Shown here: positions 1 to 8,805 of the stretch, one piece after another
Position numbering within the stretch: position 1 is the first letter of the stretch
How the letters are laid out: each line of letters opens with the position of its first letter
NCBI RefSeq assembly: GCF_003206715.1
Contig: NZ_PZJU01000011.1
Coordinates: forward strand, 68,372 to 112,097
Reading direction: 5' to 3'
DNA: 43,726 nucleotides
Source: Salinicola peritrichatus
GTDB taxonomy: Bacteria > Pseudomonadota > Gammaproteobacteria > Pseudomonadales > Halomonadaceae
Notes under the pieces: generated by a model
Told to the model about the DNA's origin: nothing
Seen by the model: only the letters and a program-made list of their open reading frames with translations
The model's database searches: none
Translations under genes and position numbers: made by a program

Positions 1-94
1 GCTCCGGTTGCTGCGCTCCGGGCGCCTTGCGACGGAGTGCCGCCCACTTCATCCTGCTCGCCGATTTATTCAGCGCTTCCCTAACGACGAGTGA

Positions 95-112
95 TTGTCA
101 CGATAATGTCAT
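95..112 (+). promoter_or_regulatory. possible PhoB box upstream of the ParA-like gene
   Basis: Two 7-base direct repeats, TTGTCAC and ATGTCAT, are separated by the 4 bases GATA. This matches the 7-4-7 layout of a Pho box (repeat consensus CTGTCAT). It reads in the direction of the ParA-like gene 63 bases downstream. No good -10 sits at the usual distance behind it (the hexamer there is TAGCGC), so the site could be fortuitous. The rest of 1-174 shows no recognisable gene on either strand. Confidence 0.35.
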
Positions 113-174
113 CATAAGGTGATAGCGCTGCGCGTAGAATTTCCGAACGTAAACTTACCAAGGAATTCAATGGT

Positions 175-921
175 ATGAAGGTCGTGGCGCTGCATAACCT
201 CAAAGGGGGCGTCGGTAAAACCTCGGCGGCGGTCAACCTAGCCCGCGAAGCCAACCGGAATGGTTTGCCGACGCTGGTTTGGGATCTCGATGCCCAGGGC
301 GCCTCCACCTGGATTCTGGGCGGCGAGAGCCGTTTGAGCCGCAAGGTCGACAAGTTGCTCTCGGGCAAGTCGCCGTTGGGCGAGCAGGTGCAGCATACGG
401 CGTGGGAACGACTCGATCTGCTGCCCGCCGACATCCGCCTGCGCGATCTCGACCGCATCCTGGGGGAGAAGGCCGATGGCGACAAGCATCTCAAGCGCCT
501 GGTCGAGCCTTTCAGCGAGGAGTACGCGCTGATGGTGCTCGACTGTCCGCCGGGCCTGTCGACCCTGGCCGAGCAACTGATCCGTGCCGCCGACCGTATT
601 CTAGTGCCGACCATTCCCAGCCCGCTCTCCGTGCAGGCATATTCGCGCATGATCGATCACCTCGACCTCAAGAAGCGTCAGCGTGAGCGACTTTTTCCCT
701 TTTTCAATCTGGTCGACCGGCGTCGCACATTGCATCGTGACTGGATCGACTCACCCCCGGCCGAAATCGGCCAGCCGATGCGGACCTGGATTCCCTACGC
801 CAGTGACGTCGAGCGCATGAGTCTGGAATGCCGGCCGCTGGCGGATCTGGCACCGCGCAGCCGGGCGGCCCAGGCTTACCGTCGGCTGTGGCAGGAGCTC
901 AAGGCGGATCTGGACGGGTAA
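175..921 (+). CDS. ParA-family ATPase (orphan)
   Basis: A 248-residue MinD/ParA/Soj-type P-loop ATPase. The deviant Walker A motif KGGVGKT is at residues 10-16 with the signature lysine, followed by the DLDAQGAST segment (about 37-45) and a Walker B-like VLDCPPG near residue 123. Such proteins position DNA or protein cargo by ATP-dependent dimerisation on DNA. No parB-like gene or parS-like repeat lies beside it, so this is an orphan homologue and its cargo cannot be named. The start is the ATG at 175; an ATG six bases earlier runs straight into a stop, and AAGGA lies about 11 bases upstream. The next gene starts 72 bases downstream on the same strand, so co-transcription with the repair pair is possible. 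Confidence 0.85.
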   Translation: MKVVALHNLKGGVGKTSAAVNLAREANRNGLPTLVWDLDAQGASTWILGGESRLSRKVDKLLSGKSPLGEQVQHTAWERLDLLPADIRLRDLDRILGEKADGDKHLKRLVEPFSEEYALMVLDCPPGLSTLAEQLIRAADRILVPTIPSPLSVQAYSRMIDHLDLKKRQRERLFPFFNLVDRRRTLHRDWIDSPPAEIGQPMRTWIPYASDVERMSLECRPLADLAPRSRAAQAYRRLWQELKADLDG

Positions 922-993
922 CATCGGGGTTCGGCAACGGCCTCATGAACCTGTATCCTTGATCAGTCTTTTCGTGTCTCTCATGGCGACTGC

Positions 994-2724
994 ATGGCGC
1001 TGCCAACGCTCGACGATCCGTTTTACTATCTCGTCAACTTCCGTACCGTTCTCGATTGGCTGAAGGTTCGCTACGCCGATCTTCTTGCCGCCGACGAGCG
1101 CGCCTTCATCGCTACCTTCGGAACGCTGCCCCAAGCCTCCCAGGCGCTGCTGGTGCGCATGGTCATGCGCAAGGGCATCGACTTCCGTGCCAGCCGCCTG
1201 GTTTATGCCGAGATCGGCGATCCGACCGTCGCCGTCACGCCGCTGATCGAAGCGGGCTTCGTCGAGGACGGCGCCCCATTGGCGCTGGAGGCCTTATTCG
1301 CACTGACCACCAAGCCGGAGCTGGGCGTGCGTTTTTCCGCCGACTTGGCCGAGTCCGGGGTGGCGAAGAGTCGTGGCAAGAACGACTGGCTTGCCGCGCT
1401 GCAGGCGCGAGCGTGGGAGCCACGCCCCTTCGCCGATTGGCTGCCGATGAGCGACGACCGTCACTACCGTCTCGGTGTCGATGCCTTGTGCGAGCGGTTT
1501 CGGCTGATGTTCTTCGGCAACCTGCGCCAGCAGTGGTCCGAATTCGTGCTGGCCGATCTCGGCGTCTACCGTTTCGAAACCGTGGAACTGGATGCCGCTT
1601 CGCGGGCGTTTTCCCGGCGCGGGGAACTCGAGGCCTACCATCGTCTGTACGCCTGCCGCGAGCGCTTCGAGGCGCAGGAACCGCTCGATACGTTGCTGCC
1701 GGACATTCCGCGCGACGCCTTCGACAACGTCTGGCTGGAGCGCCGCCGCGGTCGCCTGGTCTACAAGCTGGCTTATCGCCTCGAGCGCCAGGGCGAGCTG
1801 GCGCAGGCGCTGGCGCTCTATGAGGAAAGTTCGGCACCGGAGGCCCGCGTCAGGCGAGTGCGGGTGTTGGAGTCGCAGACCAGGTTCGAAGCGGCATTGA
1901 AGCTCGCGGAGCAAGCCGCGGCAGCGCCGTTCAATGCCGCCGAGAGTCAATGCCTGGAGCGGATTCTGCCGCGTCTCAAGCGCAAGCTCGGCCGGCCCCG
2001 AGGCAAGCCCGACCCGGCGCCAGAGGCGCCCCGGCTCGATCTGGAACTATCGCGATCACCGAGCGTCGAGCTGGCCGCCGCGCGCCACCTCTCGACGCCA
2101 CGGGCGCCGGTCTACTATGTCGAGAACACCTTGATCAATGCGCTGTTCGGCCTGCTCTGCTGGGAGGCGATCTTCGCGCCGTTGCCGGGCGCCTTCTTTC
2201 ATCCGTTCCATGTCGGGCCGGCCGATCTGCACGAGGCGGACTTCCATGTCCGCCGCCGCGAGATCTTCGACGACTGCCTGGCCCGTCTGCAGCAGGACGG
2301 CAATCCAGCGACACAGGACTACCGCGATATCATCCGCCGGCGCTTTCACCAGAAGTTCGGAATCCAGTCGCCGTTCGTGTTCTGGGAAGGACTCGACGAA
2401 GCGCTACTGGAGCTTGCCCTCCACTGCATTCCGCCGAGCCATCTGCGGCTGTGGTTCGAGCGTCTGCTCGGCGATATCCGCGCCAATCGCGCCGGCATGC
2501 CGGACCTGATCCAGTTCTGGCCGGACGATGATATTGATGGACCTCGCTATCGCATGATCGAAGTGAAAGGGCCGGGCGACCGATTGCAGGACAATCAACG
2601 ACGCTGGCTCGAATTCTGCGCCGCCCACGCGATGCCGGTCAGTGTCTGCTACGTGCGCTGGAAGCCGGAAGCGACGTCGGCCACCCATGGCGACGGCGAC
2701 ACTTCCGCCCGGAGCGCGCCTTGA
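994..2724 (+). CDS. FAN1-type VRR-NUC structure-specific nuclease
   Basis: 576 residues, close to the length of the bacterial FAN1 proteins known from Pseudomonas. The C-terminal VRR-NUC domain shows GMPDLIQF at about residue 500 and EVKGPGDRLQDNQ at about 523, the D...ExK...Q pattern of the PD-(D/E)xK fold. The region before it is helical, with an SAP/TPR-like feel as in FAN1. Bacterial FAN1 cuts 5' flaps and can release interstrand crosslinks; this protein should do the same, though that is inferred from the family. Its last four bases overlap the start of the helicase gene at 2721, so the two are translationally coupled and probably act on one substrate. A direct FAN1 assignment is more likely than a phage-type VRR-NUC protein because of the full-length N-terminal part. 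Confidence 0.85.
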   Translation: MALPTLDDPFYYLVNFRTVLDWLKVRYADLLAADERAFIATFGTLPQASQALLVRMVMRKGIDFRASRLVYAEIGDPTVAVTPLIEAGFVEDGAPLALEALFALTTKPELGVRFSADLAESGVAKSRGKNDWLAALQARAWEPRPFADWLPMSDDRHYRLGVDALCERFRLMFFGNLRQQWSEFVLADLGVYRFETVELDAASRAFSRRGELEAYHRLYACRERFEAQEPLDTLLPDIPRDAFDNVWLERRRGRLVYKLAYRLERQGELAQALALYEESSAPEARVRRVRVLESQTRFEAALKLAEQAAAAPFNAAESQCLERILPRLKRKLGRPRGKPDPAPEAPRLDLELSRSPSVELAAARHLSTPRAPVYYVENTLINALFGLLCWEAIFAPLPGAFFHPFHVGPADLHEADFHVRRREIFDDCLARLQQDGNPATQDYRDIIRRRFHQKFGIQSPFVFWEGLDEALLELALHCIPPSHLRLWFERLLGDIRANRAGMPDLIQFWPDDDIDGPRYRMIEVKGPGDRLQDNQRRWLEFCAAHAMPVSVCYVRWKPEATSATHGDGDTSARSAP

Positions 2725-5009
2725 GCTATCGGATCGCGGTCCGCGCGCTGTGCGAGTTCGCCGCCAAGACCGGCGATCTCGACCTGCGCTTCACGCCATC
2801 GCCGTCGGCCCAGGAAGGCATCGCCGGTCATCAGATCGTGACCGAACGTCGCGGCGACGGCTACGAACGTGAAATCGCCTTGAGCGGCGAATATGGCCAC
2901 CTCCAGGTGCGGGGACGCGCCGACGGTTTCGATCCGCGCGCCAATCGGCTCGAAGAGATCAAGACCCATCGCGGCGATCTCTCGCGCCAACCGGCCAATC
3001 AGCGCGCGCTGCACTGGGCCCAGGCCAAGGTCTACGCTCATCTGCTGTGCCAGGCGCGCGGGCTAGAGCAACTGACGGTAACGCTGGTCTACTTCGATAT
3101 CGTCAGCCAGCGGGAAACGCCATTGAGCGAAGTCTGCTCGGCGGATGCGTTGCGGGAAGTCTTCGAGCGTCACTGCCAGGCGTTTCTGGCCTGGGCGCAG
3201 CAGGAACTGGCGCACCGGCGTCGGCGCGACAACGCACTGCAGGCGCTGGCCTTTCCCTTCGACGGTTTTCGCCGGGGCCAGCGGCCGCTGGCGGAAGCGG
3301 TCTACAAGGCGGTGCATACCCGGCGCTGGCTGCTGCTGCAGGCGCCGACCGGGATCGGCAAGACACTGGGAACGCTGTTTCCGATGCTCAAGGCGATGCC
3401 GGGCGAGCCGCTGGACAAGGTTTTCTTCCTCACCGCCCGCAATACCGGCCAGCGTCTGGCGCTCGACGCGCTACGTTCGCTGGGCACCGCAGGTGACGAA
3501 GCCGGCGACACCAGGCCGTTGCCGCTGCGCGTGCTGACGCTGACCGCCCGCGACAAGGCGTGCGAACATCCGGACAAGGCGTGTCACGGCGACTCCTGTC
3601 CGCTGGCGGCGGGGTTCTACGATCGCTTGCCCGATGCGCGTGCGGCGGCCGTGAAGCGAGGTTGGCTCGATCGCGCCGCACTGCGCGACACGGCTCTCGA
3701 GCACGGTATCTGTCCCTATTACCTGGGCCAGGAGATGGCGCGCTGGGCCGATGTGGTGATCGGCGATGTCAACTACTGGTTCGATTTTCACGCCATGCTC
3801 TACGCGCTGAGTCAGCAACAGCAGTGGCAGGTCGGCGTGCTGGTGGACGAGGCCCACAATCTGGTCGAGCGCGGCCGGGGGATGTACAGCGCCGAACTCG
3901 ATCACGCGGCGTTTCGACGCCTGCGCCCGACGTTGCCGGCGCCGCTCAAGCGGCCGATGTCACGCGTGGCCTCGCTATGGCAGGCACTCGCCGACGAGAA
4001 CGAGGAGGATTATCGCGTACTCGAAACCTTGCCCGGCAAGCTGATCACCGCACTGCAGCAGGCGGTTTCACGCATCGTCGACTACCAGAGCGAGCAGCCG
4101 ATCGCGCTGGACAGCGAACTCCAGCGTTTCTCCTTCGATGCCCAGCACTTCTGCCGCGTGGCCGAGGTGTTCGGCGAGCATTCGATCTGCGACGTGGTAC
4201 GCCAACCGCCACGCGGACGCCAACGCAACCCCGGGGCAAGGTTGACCCTGCGCAACGTGGTGCCGGCGCCGTTCCTGGCCCCGCGTTTCGCCGCCGCTCG
4301 CGGCGGCACGCTGTTTTCCGCCACGCTGGCGCCGGAAAGCTACTATCGTGATCTGCTCGGCGTCCCCGCCGATGCGCCGTGGCTGTCGCTGGACTCGCCG
4401 TTCCATGACTCCCAATTGGCGGTGCGCGTCGCGGCCCGCTTGTCGACCCGCTACGCCGACCGCGAGGCATCGCTGGCGCCGATCGCCGATCGGCTGGCGG
4501 CCCAGTTTCGCGCCCGGCGCGGCAATTATCTGGCGTTCTTTTCCAGCTTCGCCTACCTCGAACGGGTCGCCGACTGCCTGTCCGAACGCCATCCCGACGT
4601 GCCGCTGTGGCGTCAGGCGGCGCGCATGGACGACGCCGCCCGCGAGGCGTTCCTGGCGCGTTTCGAAACTGGCGGCGAGGGTATCGGTTTCGCCGTGCTC
4701 GGCGGGATCTTCGGCGAGGGGATCGACCTGCCGGGCGAGCGCCTGATCGGCGCCTTCGTCGCCACGCTTGGGCTGCCGCAGGTCAACCCGGTCAACGAGC
4801 AGATGCGTGCCCGATTGCAGGCGCTCTACGGCCGAGGCTATGACTACGCCTACTTCTTTCCCGGCATGCAGAAGGTGGTCCAGGCCGCCGGCCGCGTGAT
4901 TCGTTCCGGCACCGACGAAGGGATCATTCATCTGCTGGACGATCGGTTTACGCGGCGCGAGGCGCAGGCGCTGCTGCCGGATTGGTGGCCGCGAGCAAGC
5001 TTTGACTGA
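2721..5009 (+). CDS. Cas4-like nuclease fused to XPD/DinG-family helicase
   Basis: 762 residues in two parts. Residues 1 to about 165 resemble a PD-(D/E)xK (Cas4/RecB-like) nuclease, with GRADGFD (D68), EEIK (E79, K81) and Q101-Y105. From about residue 180 it is a DEAD2/XPD-type superfamily 2 helicase, with Walker A APTGIGKT (208-215), a DEAH box (376-379) and a late VIRSGTDEG motif. C281, C288, C293 and C331 fit the four-cysteine iron-sulphur cluster of XPD/DinG. These enzymes unwind DNA 5' to 3'. The start overlaps the end of the FAN1-type gene by four bases. The fused nuclease domain separates it from ordinary DinG, so no dinG symbol is given. The role is inferred to be joint processing of crosslinked or flapped DNA. 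Confidence 0.8.
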   Translation: MSYRIAVRALCEFAAKTGDLDLRFTPSPSAQEGIAGHQIVTERRGDGYEREIALSGEYGHLQVRGRADGFDPRANRLEEIKTHRGDLSRQPANQRALHWAQAKVYAHLLCQARGLEQLTVTLVYFDIVSQRETPLSEVCSADALREVFERHCQAFLAWAQQELAHRRRRDNALQALAFPFDGFRRGQRPLAEAVYKAVHTRRWLLLQAPTGIGKTLGTLFPMLKAMPGEPLDKVFFLTARNTGQRLALDALRSLGTAGDEAGDTRPLPLRVLTLTARDKACEHPDKACHGDSCPLAAGFYDRLPDARAAAVKRGWLDRAALRDTALEHGICPYYLGQEMARWADVVIGDVNYWFDFHAMLYALSQQQQWQVGVLVDEAHNLVERGRGMYSAELDHAAFRRLRPTLPAPLKRPMSRVASLWQALADENEEDYRVLETLPGKLITALQQAVSRIVDYQSEQPIALDSELQRFSFDAQHFCRVAEVFGEHSICDVVRQPPRGRQRNPGARLTLRNVVPAPFLAPRFAAARGGTLFSATLAPESYYRDLLGVPADAPWLSLDSPFHDSQLAVRVAARLSTRYADREASLAPIADRLAAQFRARRGNYLAFFSSFAYLERVADCLSERHPDVPLWRQAARMDDAAREAFLARFETGGEGIGFAVLGGIFGEGIDLPGERLIGAFVATLGLPQVNPVNEQMRARLQALYGRGYDYAYFFPGMQKVVQAAGRVIRSGTDEGIIHLLDDRFTRREAQALLPDWWPRASFD

Positions 5010-5108
5010 GTATTGGGGTTGTCTGGCTGCCTCACCTGGCAAGGCAACGAATTTCAATGGTTTCATCTTACGACTGATGGCGCTTTAACGATCGTATCGC
5101 TTGTGACT

Positions 5109-5137
5109 GCGAGGGGGCTTAACGCTCGCCCCCTCGC
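5109..5137. terminator. GC-rich hairpin between convergent genes
   Basis: Perfect 10-base arms (5109-5118 and 5128-5137, GCGAGGGGGC and its complement) enclose a 9-base loop. It lies about 100 bases after the helicase stop and before the convergent dihydroxyacetone kinase stop. No clear T-run follows on either strand, so it is a weak terminator candidate. The rest of 5010-5354 holds no plausible gene. Confidence 0.4.
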
Positions 5138-5237
5138 GCTCCCCCTCTTGATTGACGCCGCTGGCCCACGAAACCCTGAACAGCGATGTCTTGCGCTTCG
5201 GGTCGGCGCGCAAGGACATCCCTGTCCGGGCGTGCCT

Positions 5238-5259
5238 CTTGTGACATCCATGTCACAAG
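5238..5259. repeat. perfect 10-base palindrome (operator or hairpin)
   Basis: The arm CTTGTGACAT and its exact complement are separated by CC. The core TGTGA...TCACA resembles a CRP/FNR-type half-site pair but has 8 rather than 6 bases between the half-sites. It lies between two convergent gene ends, where a regulator site is unexpected, so a role in transcript ends is equally possible. Confidence 0.45.
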
Positions 5260-5354
5260 ACCCGGCTTAGGCATCGCAGTTCAGCGCGGGCCAGAAGGCG
5301 TCGGGGTGGCTCATTCGATCGTGGTGGGCCGCATCGGCTCATACGCGGCGTGAC

Positions 5355-7007
5355 TCAACCAGATTTGGCCAGCGCCTCGAACACTCTTGCCACCGCCTCG
5401 GCGCCGGGATCGACCACGCCCTTGAGCGCGCTTTCCGGTACATAGGCGGAGCGGCCGGCATTGGCGCGGGTCAGCGTTGCCGTGGCCTGGGCGCCGTCAC
5501 GCGCGGCCTGGGCGGCCTGGGCAAGCGTTTCGCCACGCTTCAATGCGTCGACCGCGGGAATCAGCGCATCGAGCATGGTGCGATCGCCGGGCCTGGCGCC
5601 ACCGTAGGCCTGCATGCGCTCGACGCCCTCGGCGAGCGCGGCGTTGAGTTCGCCACGCTGATCGAGGGAGGCACCGGCGGCGGTGAACAGGATCGACAGC
5701 AGCACGCCGCTGGAGCCGCCCATGTCGCGCGACAGCAACTGGCCGATGCCGGTGAACAGTTGCGGCAGGGCAGCGGTATTGAGGCGTTTGGCGGCGAGTG
5801 CCTTGGCAATCGCCTCCGCGCCGCTTTGCATGCTGGCGCCGGCGTCGCCGTCGCCACTCCTGGCGTCCAGCTCGTCGAGCGCCTCGCGTGCCTGACGCAG
5901 CGTATCGATCACGCGTTCCAGCGTGCGGACATTGGTGTCGTCCTGCGGTGCGTCGTCGGCCAGCGCTTCGTGATCCTGATGCGTATCCGCGCTGAAGGTG
6001 TCGGGTCGGTTTGCCGGTCGCAGGCCCGGCCAGCCGGGAGCGCTGGTCGGTGCGTCCAGCGCGGTGACGATGTCGTCGTCGGATGACAGCAGCGTGACCG
6101 AAAACCCGTGCATGTCGAGCGAGGTCATCAGCGGCGCGGGACCGATCAGATGCGTCACCTGCTCGATGCCCAACTGGCGCAGCAGGCTGGCGGCGAGCAC
6201 GCCCATCTCCTGGGTGGAGCAACTGCCGAGATTGTTGAGCACGGCGATCCAGGGCGCGTCGAGATGACGGTCGGCGAGGGCGTCACGCAGCGGTTCGAGC
6301 ACCAGTTGCATCGCTGCATCGGCATCCTGGGGGGCGACCTCCCGGGTGCCGCTTTCGTTATGGATGCCGAGCCCGAGTTCCGGTGAACGCTCGGCGGTGG
6401 GCTGCCCCGGCTGCGCGGCGGGTCTCAGCGCCATGCCCAGCGACCCCATGCGCCGGCAGAAGGCTTCGGCGCGCTGTTGTATCTTTTCGAGTGGTGTTTC
6501 CTGTTCGGCGAGATAGCCGGTGAGCTTGTGTACCAGCACGGTGCCGGCGATCCCGCGTGGCTGGGGCGAATCCGGCAGCGCGACATCGTCGGCGACGATC
6601 ACCATGGCCACCTTCAAACCCTCTCCCCGGGCGCGTTCCGCGGCCAGGCCGAAATTGAGACGATCGCCGGTATAGTTCTTGACCACCAGCAGGCAGCCTG
6701 CCTCGCCACAGACCTCGCGAATGGCGGCGAGCACCGCCTCGACGCTGGGCGAGGCGAACAGGCTGCCGGAGATCGCTCCGGTGAGCATGCCGGCGCCGAT
6801 ATAGCCGGCGTGGGCCGGCTCGTGACCCGCGCCGCCGCCGGAGAGTACCGCCACCTGGCGCTGCCCTTGGTTTTGCTTGTCCCAATCCCGCCGGATCAGG
6901 ATGCGCAGGCCGCTCTCGGGCTCGGCAATCCGCAGTGGGGCGGTGGTCGCCACGGCATTCAGTATCTCGTCGACGACAGTGTCGGGGGCGTTGTAGAAAC
7001 GTTCCAT
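5355..7007 (-). CDS. dihydroxyacetone kinase (fused DhaK-DhaL)
   Basis: 550 residues, the size of the single-chain ATP-dependent dihydroxyacetone kinases (Citrobacter freundii type). The DhaK domain spans about residues 1-330 with SGGGAGHEP (56-64) and His216 in LGLGIHNESG, the histidine expected to bind the substrate covalently. The DhaL domain spans about 355-548 with SGDGDAGASM, the ADP/Mg-binding aspartates. It phosphorylates dihydroxyacetone to the glycolytic triose phosphate in the cytosol. No glycerol dehydrogenase or PTS DhaM partner is nearby, consistent with ATP rather than phosphoenolpyruvate as donor. The gene stands alone between a structured repeat upstream and a hairpin region downstream. 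Confidence 0.9.
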   Translation of the reverse strand: MERFYNAPDTVVDEILNAVATTAPLRIAEPESGLRILIRRDWDKQNQGQRQVAVLSGGGAGHEPAHAGYIGAGMLTGAISGSLFASPSVEAVLAAIREVCGEAGCLLVVKNYTGDRLNFGLAAERARGEGLKVAMVIVADDVALPDSPQPRGIAGTVLVHKLTGYLAEQETPLEKIQQRAEAFCRRMGSLGMALRPAAQPGQPTAERSPELGLGIHNESGTREVAPQDADAAMQLVLEPLRDALADRHLDAPWIAVLNNLGSCSTQEMGVLAASLLRQLGIEQVTHLIGPAPLMTSLDMHGFSVTLLSSDDDIVTALDAPTSAPGWPGLRPANRPDTFSADTHQDHEALADDAPQDDTNVRTLERVIDTLRQAREALDELDARSGDGDAGASMQSGAEAIAKALAAKRLNTAALPQLFTGIGQLLSRDMGGSSGVLLSILFTAAGASLDQRGELNAALAEGVERMQAYGGARPGDRTMLDALIPAVDALKRGETLAQAAQAARDGAQATATLTRANAGRSAYVPESALKGVVDPGAEAVARVFEALAKSG

Positions 7008-7073
7008 GTTATTTCTCCGTGGGCTTGCCTAAGAGCCTGTCCACAATCTGCTGCGCGTCGGCCAAACGTTGTT

Positions 7074-7133
7074 GAAAACGACTTCGGAATACTCATTTAC
7101 CCCGATGTAAACTCCGTGTCCCAAGCCGTTTTC
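7074..7133. repeat. intergenic hairpin repeat, copy A
   Basis: Outer arms GAAAACG (7074-7080) and CGTTTTC (7127-7133) enclose a conserved core: ATACTCATTTAC (7089-7100), six bases, then GTAAACTCCGT (7107-7117). The same core with a different stem recurs at 24802-24859. It sits 50 bases past the ndh stop and about 66 bases before the dihydroxyacetone kinase start, both on the minus strand. It may act as terminator, mRNA processing site or leader structure. Confidence 0.6.
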
Positions 7134-7183
7134 GCCTAGTTTGACTCTAGCTCGCGAGACCGTGAACGGGCTCTTGGTCGCAA

Positions 7184-8482
7184 TCAGTGAAGCTTCATCT
7201 TCGGGCGCAGGTAACGGTTCAGGCCGTCGACGATCACGGTCATTCCGGTCTTGAAGATGCCGTGAATCGCCATCTGGTGCATGCGATAGAGGGAAGCGTA
7301 GAACAACTTCGCCAGCCGGCCTTCGATGAACAGACTGCGCGCCGAAGCGCCGCGCATCAAGCTGCCGACCGCTTCGAAGTGGGCCAGCGAGATCAGCGAG
7401 CCGCGGTCGTGGAACACGAACGGCTTCAACGGTTTGCCATCGAGCGCCGCGCGCAGGTTGTGGTACAGCAGGCTGGCCTGCTGGTGGGCGGCCTGGGCCC
7501 GGGGCGGGACGCGTTTGTCGTCGGGCTGCGGGCAGGAGGCGCAGTCACCGAAGGCAAAGATGCGCTCGTCGTCGATGCTCTGCAGTGTCTGGTTGACCTT
7601 GATCTGGTGGTTGCGCTCGGTCGAAAGCCCCAATTCGGACAAAAACGACGGCGCGCGAATGCCGGCGGCCCAGACGCTCAGGTCGGTTTCCAGCGATGTG
7701 CCGTCGGCGGTGACGAAGCCTTCGGCATTGGCCTCGGTGACGCGGGTGTCGACGTGGATCTTGACCCCGAGGCGCTCCAGTTCACCATGAACGGCCCGAC
7801 TGATGCGCTCCGGCAGTGCGGGCAGAATGCGCGGCGCCGCCTCGATCAGGTGGACTTCCAGCTTGCCGCTGTCCAGCGCGGTGAAGCCATAGCTGTGCAG
7901 CATGCGCGAAGCGCCGAACAGTTCGGCGGCCAATTCGACCCCGGTCGCGCCGGCGCCGACCAGGCCCACGGTCAGCTTGGGATGCACGCGGCGTTCCGGA
8001 TCGCTGTAGCGCAGGAAGGTGTTGAGCATGTTGCGGCGGAAGCTTTCCGCCTGCTGCGGGCTGTCGATGAAGTGGCAATGCTTGGCCACGCCCGGCGTGC
8101 CGAAGTCGTTGGAAACGCTGCCGACCGCGAGCACCAGGTAGTCGTATTCGATCTGGCGAGCCGGCAGTATCACCACACCGTCGCTGTCGAGGATCGCTTC
8201 CAGCGTGATGGTGCGCGCCTCGCGGTCGATGTCGCTCAGCGTGCCGCGCTGGAAGCGGTAGCCGTTGTGCTTCGAGTGGCCCTGGTAGGAAACTTCGTCG
8301 AGGCCGGAGTCGAGGGTGCCGGTGGCGATCTCGTGTAGCAGTGGCTTCCAGATGTGGGTCGGGTTGCGGTCGACCAGGACGATGTCGGCGCGTTGGCGTT
8401 TGCCGAGCTTGCGACCCAAACGGGTCGCCAGTTCGAGCCCGCCGGCGCCGCCACCGACCACGACGATGCGCGGAGTGGTCAT
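7184..8482 (-). CDS. ndh: type II NADH dehydrogenase (NDH-2)
   Basis: 432 residues, the usual NDH-2 length. The N-terminal FAD-binding Rossmann motif reads VVVGGGAGGLELA. A second dinucleotide-binding motif, VGLVGAGATGVELAAEL, lies mid-protein for NADH, and FAFGDCA closes the FAD site. The C-terminal stretch (FKTGMTVIVDGLNRYLRPK) fits the membrane-attaching tail. It oxidises NADH and reduces quinone at the inner membrane without pumping protons. The chosen ATG at 8482 is preceded by GGAGAG; a second in-frame ATG five codons upstream would place that ribosome site inside the gene. It is divergent from gph across a 323-base gap. A sulphide:quinone oxidoreductase is less likely because the characteristic cysteines are not evident. 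Confidence 0.88.
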   Translation of the reverse strand: MTTPRIVVVGGGAGGLELATRLGRKLGKRQRADIVLVDRNPTHIWKPLLHEIATGTLDSGLDEVSYQGHSKHNGYRFQRGTLSDIDREARTITLEAILDSDGVVILPARQIEYDYLVLAVGSVSNDFGTPGVAKHCHFIDSPQQAESFRRNMLNTFLRYSDPERRVHPKLTVGLVGAGATGVELAAELFGASRMLHSYGFTALDSGKLEVHLIEAAPRILPALPERISRAVHGELERLGVKIHVDTRVTEANAEGFVTADGTSLETDLSVWAAGIRAPSFLSELGLSTERNHQIKVNQTLQSIDDERIFAFGDCASCPQPDDKRVPPRAQAAHQQASLLYHNLRAALDGKPLKPFVFHDRGSLISLAHFEAVGSLMRGASARSLFIEGRLAKLFYASLYRMHQMAIHGIFKTGMTVIVDGLNRYLRPKMKLH

Positions 8483-8805
8483 GGGGAATCTCTCCAATCG
8501 GAAGTGAAAAATCGAATAGTGCGAAAAGGAAGGGTGAAGACGGTGAATCGTCGAATCGAAAGGCGAGGAAACCCGGGAGGCTGACCGTGGCGTGGCGCGG
8601 GCACAGTGAGAGTAGACGTGGGCGAATGAGGGACGACACTATGGGACTGCGCGGTCACGAAAAGGGGCACCCGTCGATCCGACGAAAGATTGCCGGATAG
8701 GATACGCCGTTCGCTGGCGCTTGGCACCCGTCCACGACGTAAACTTACGCACCCGCCATCATGGTAAGGTGTGCGCCAACGCGCCTCCGGATCAAGGATT
8801 TCGTC
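8483..8805. other. divergent ndh/gph intergenic region
   Basis: This 323-base gap separates two divergent genes and must contain both promoters, but no convincing -35/-10 pair was found. A small palindrome CGTAA-AC-TTACG lies near 8739-8750. Short open frames here look non-coding. Confidence 0.5.

Noticed and set aside
4068-5066. Long antisense open frame over the helicase gene
   Set aside because: It is a mirror reading of high-GC coding sequence with no recognisable domain or ribosome site.
7187-8338. Plus-strand open frame opposite ndh
   Set aside because: Composition-driven shadow with no family resemblance; the minus strand shows two dinucleotide-binding motifs.
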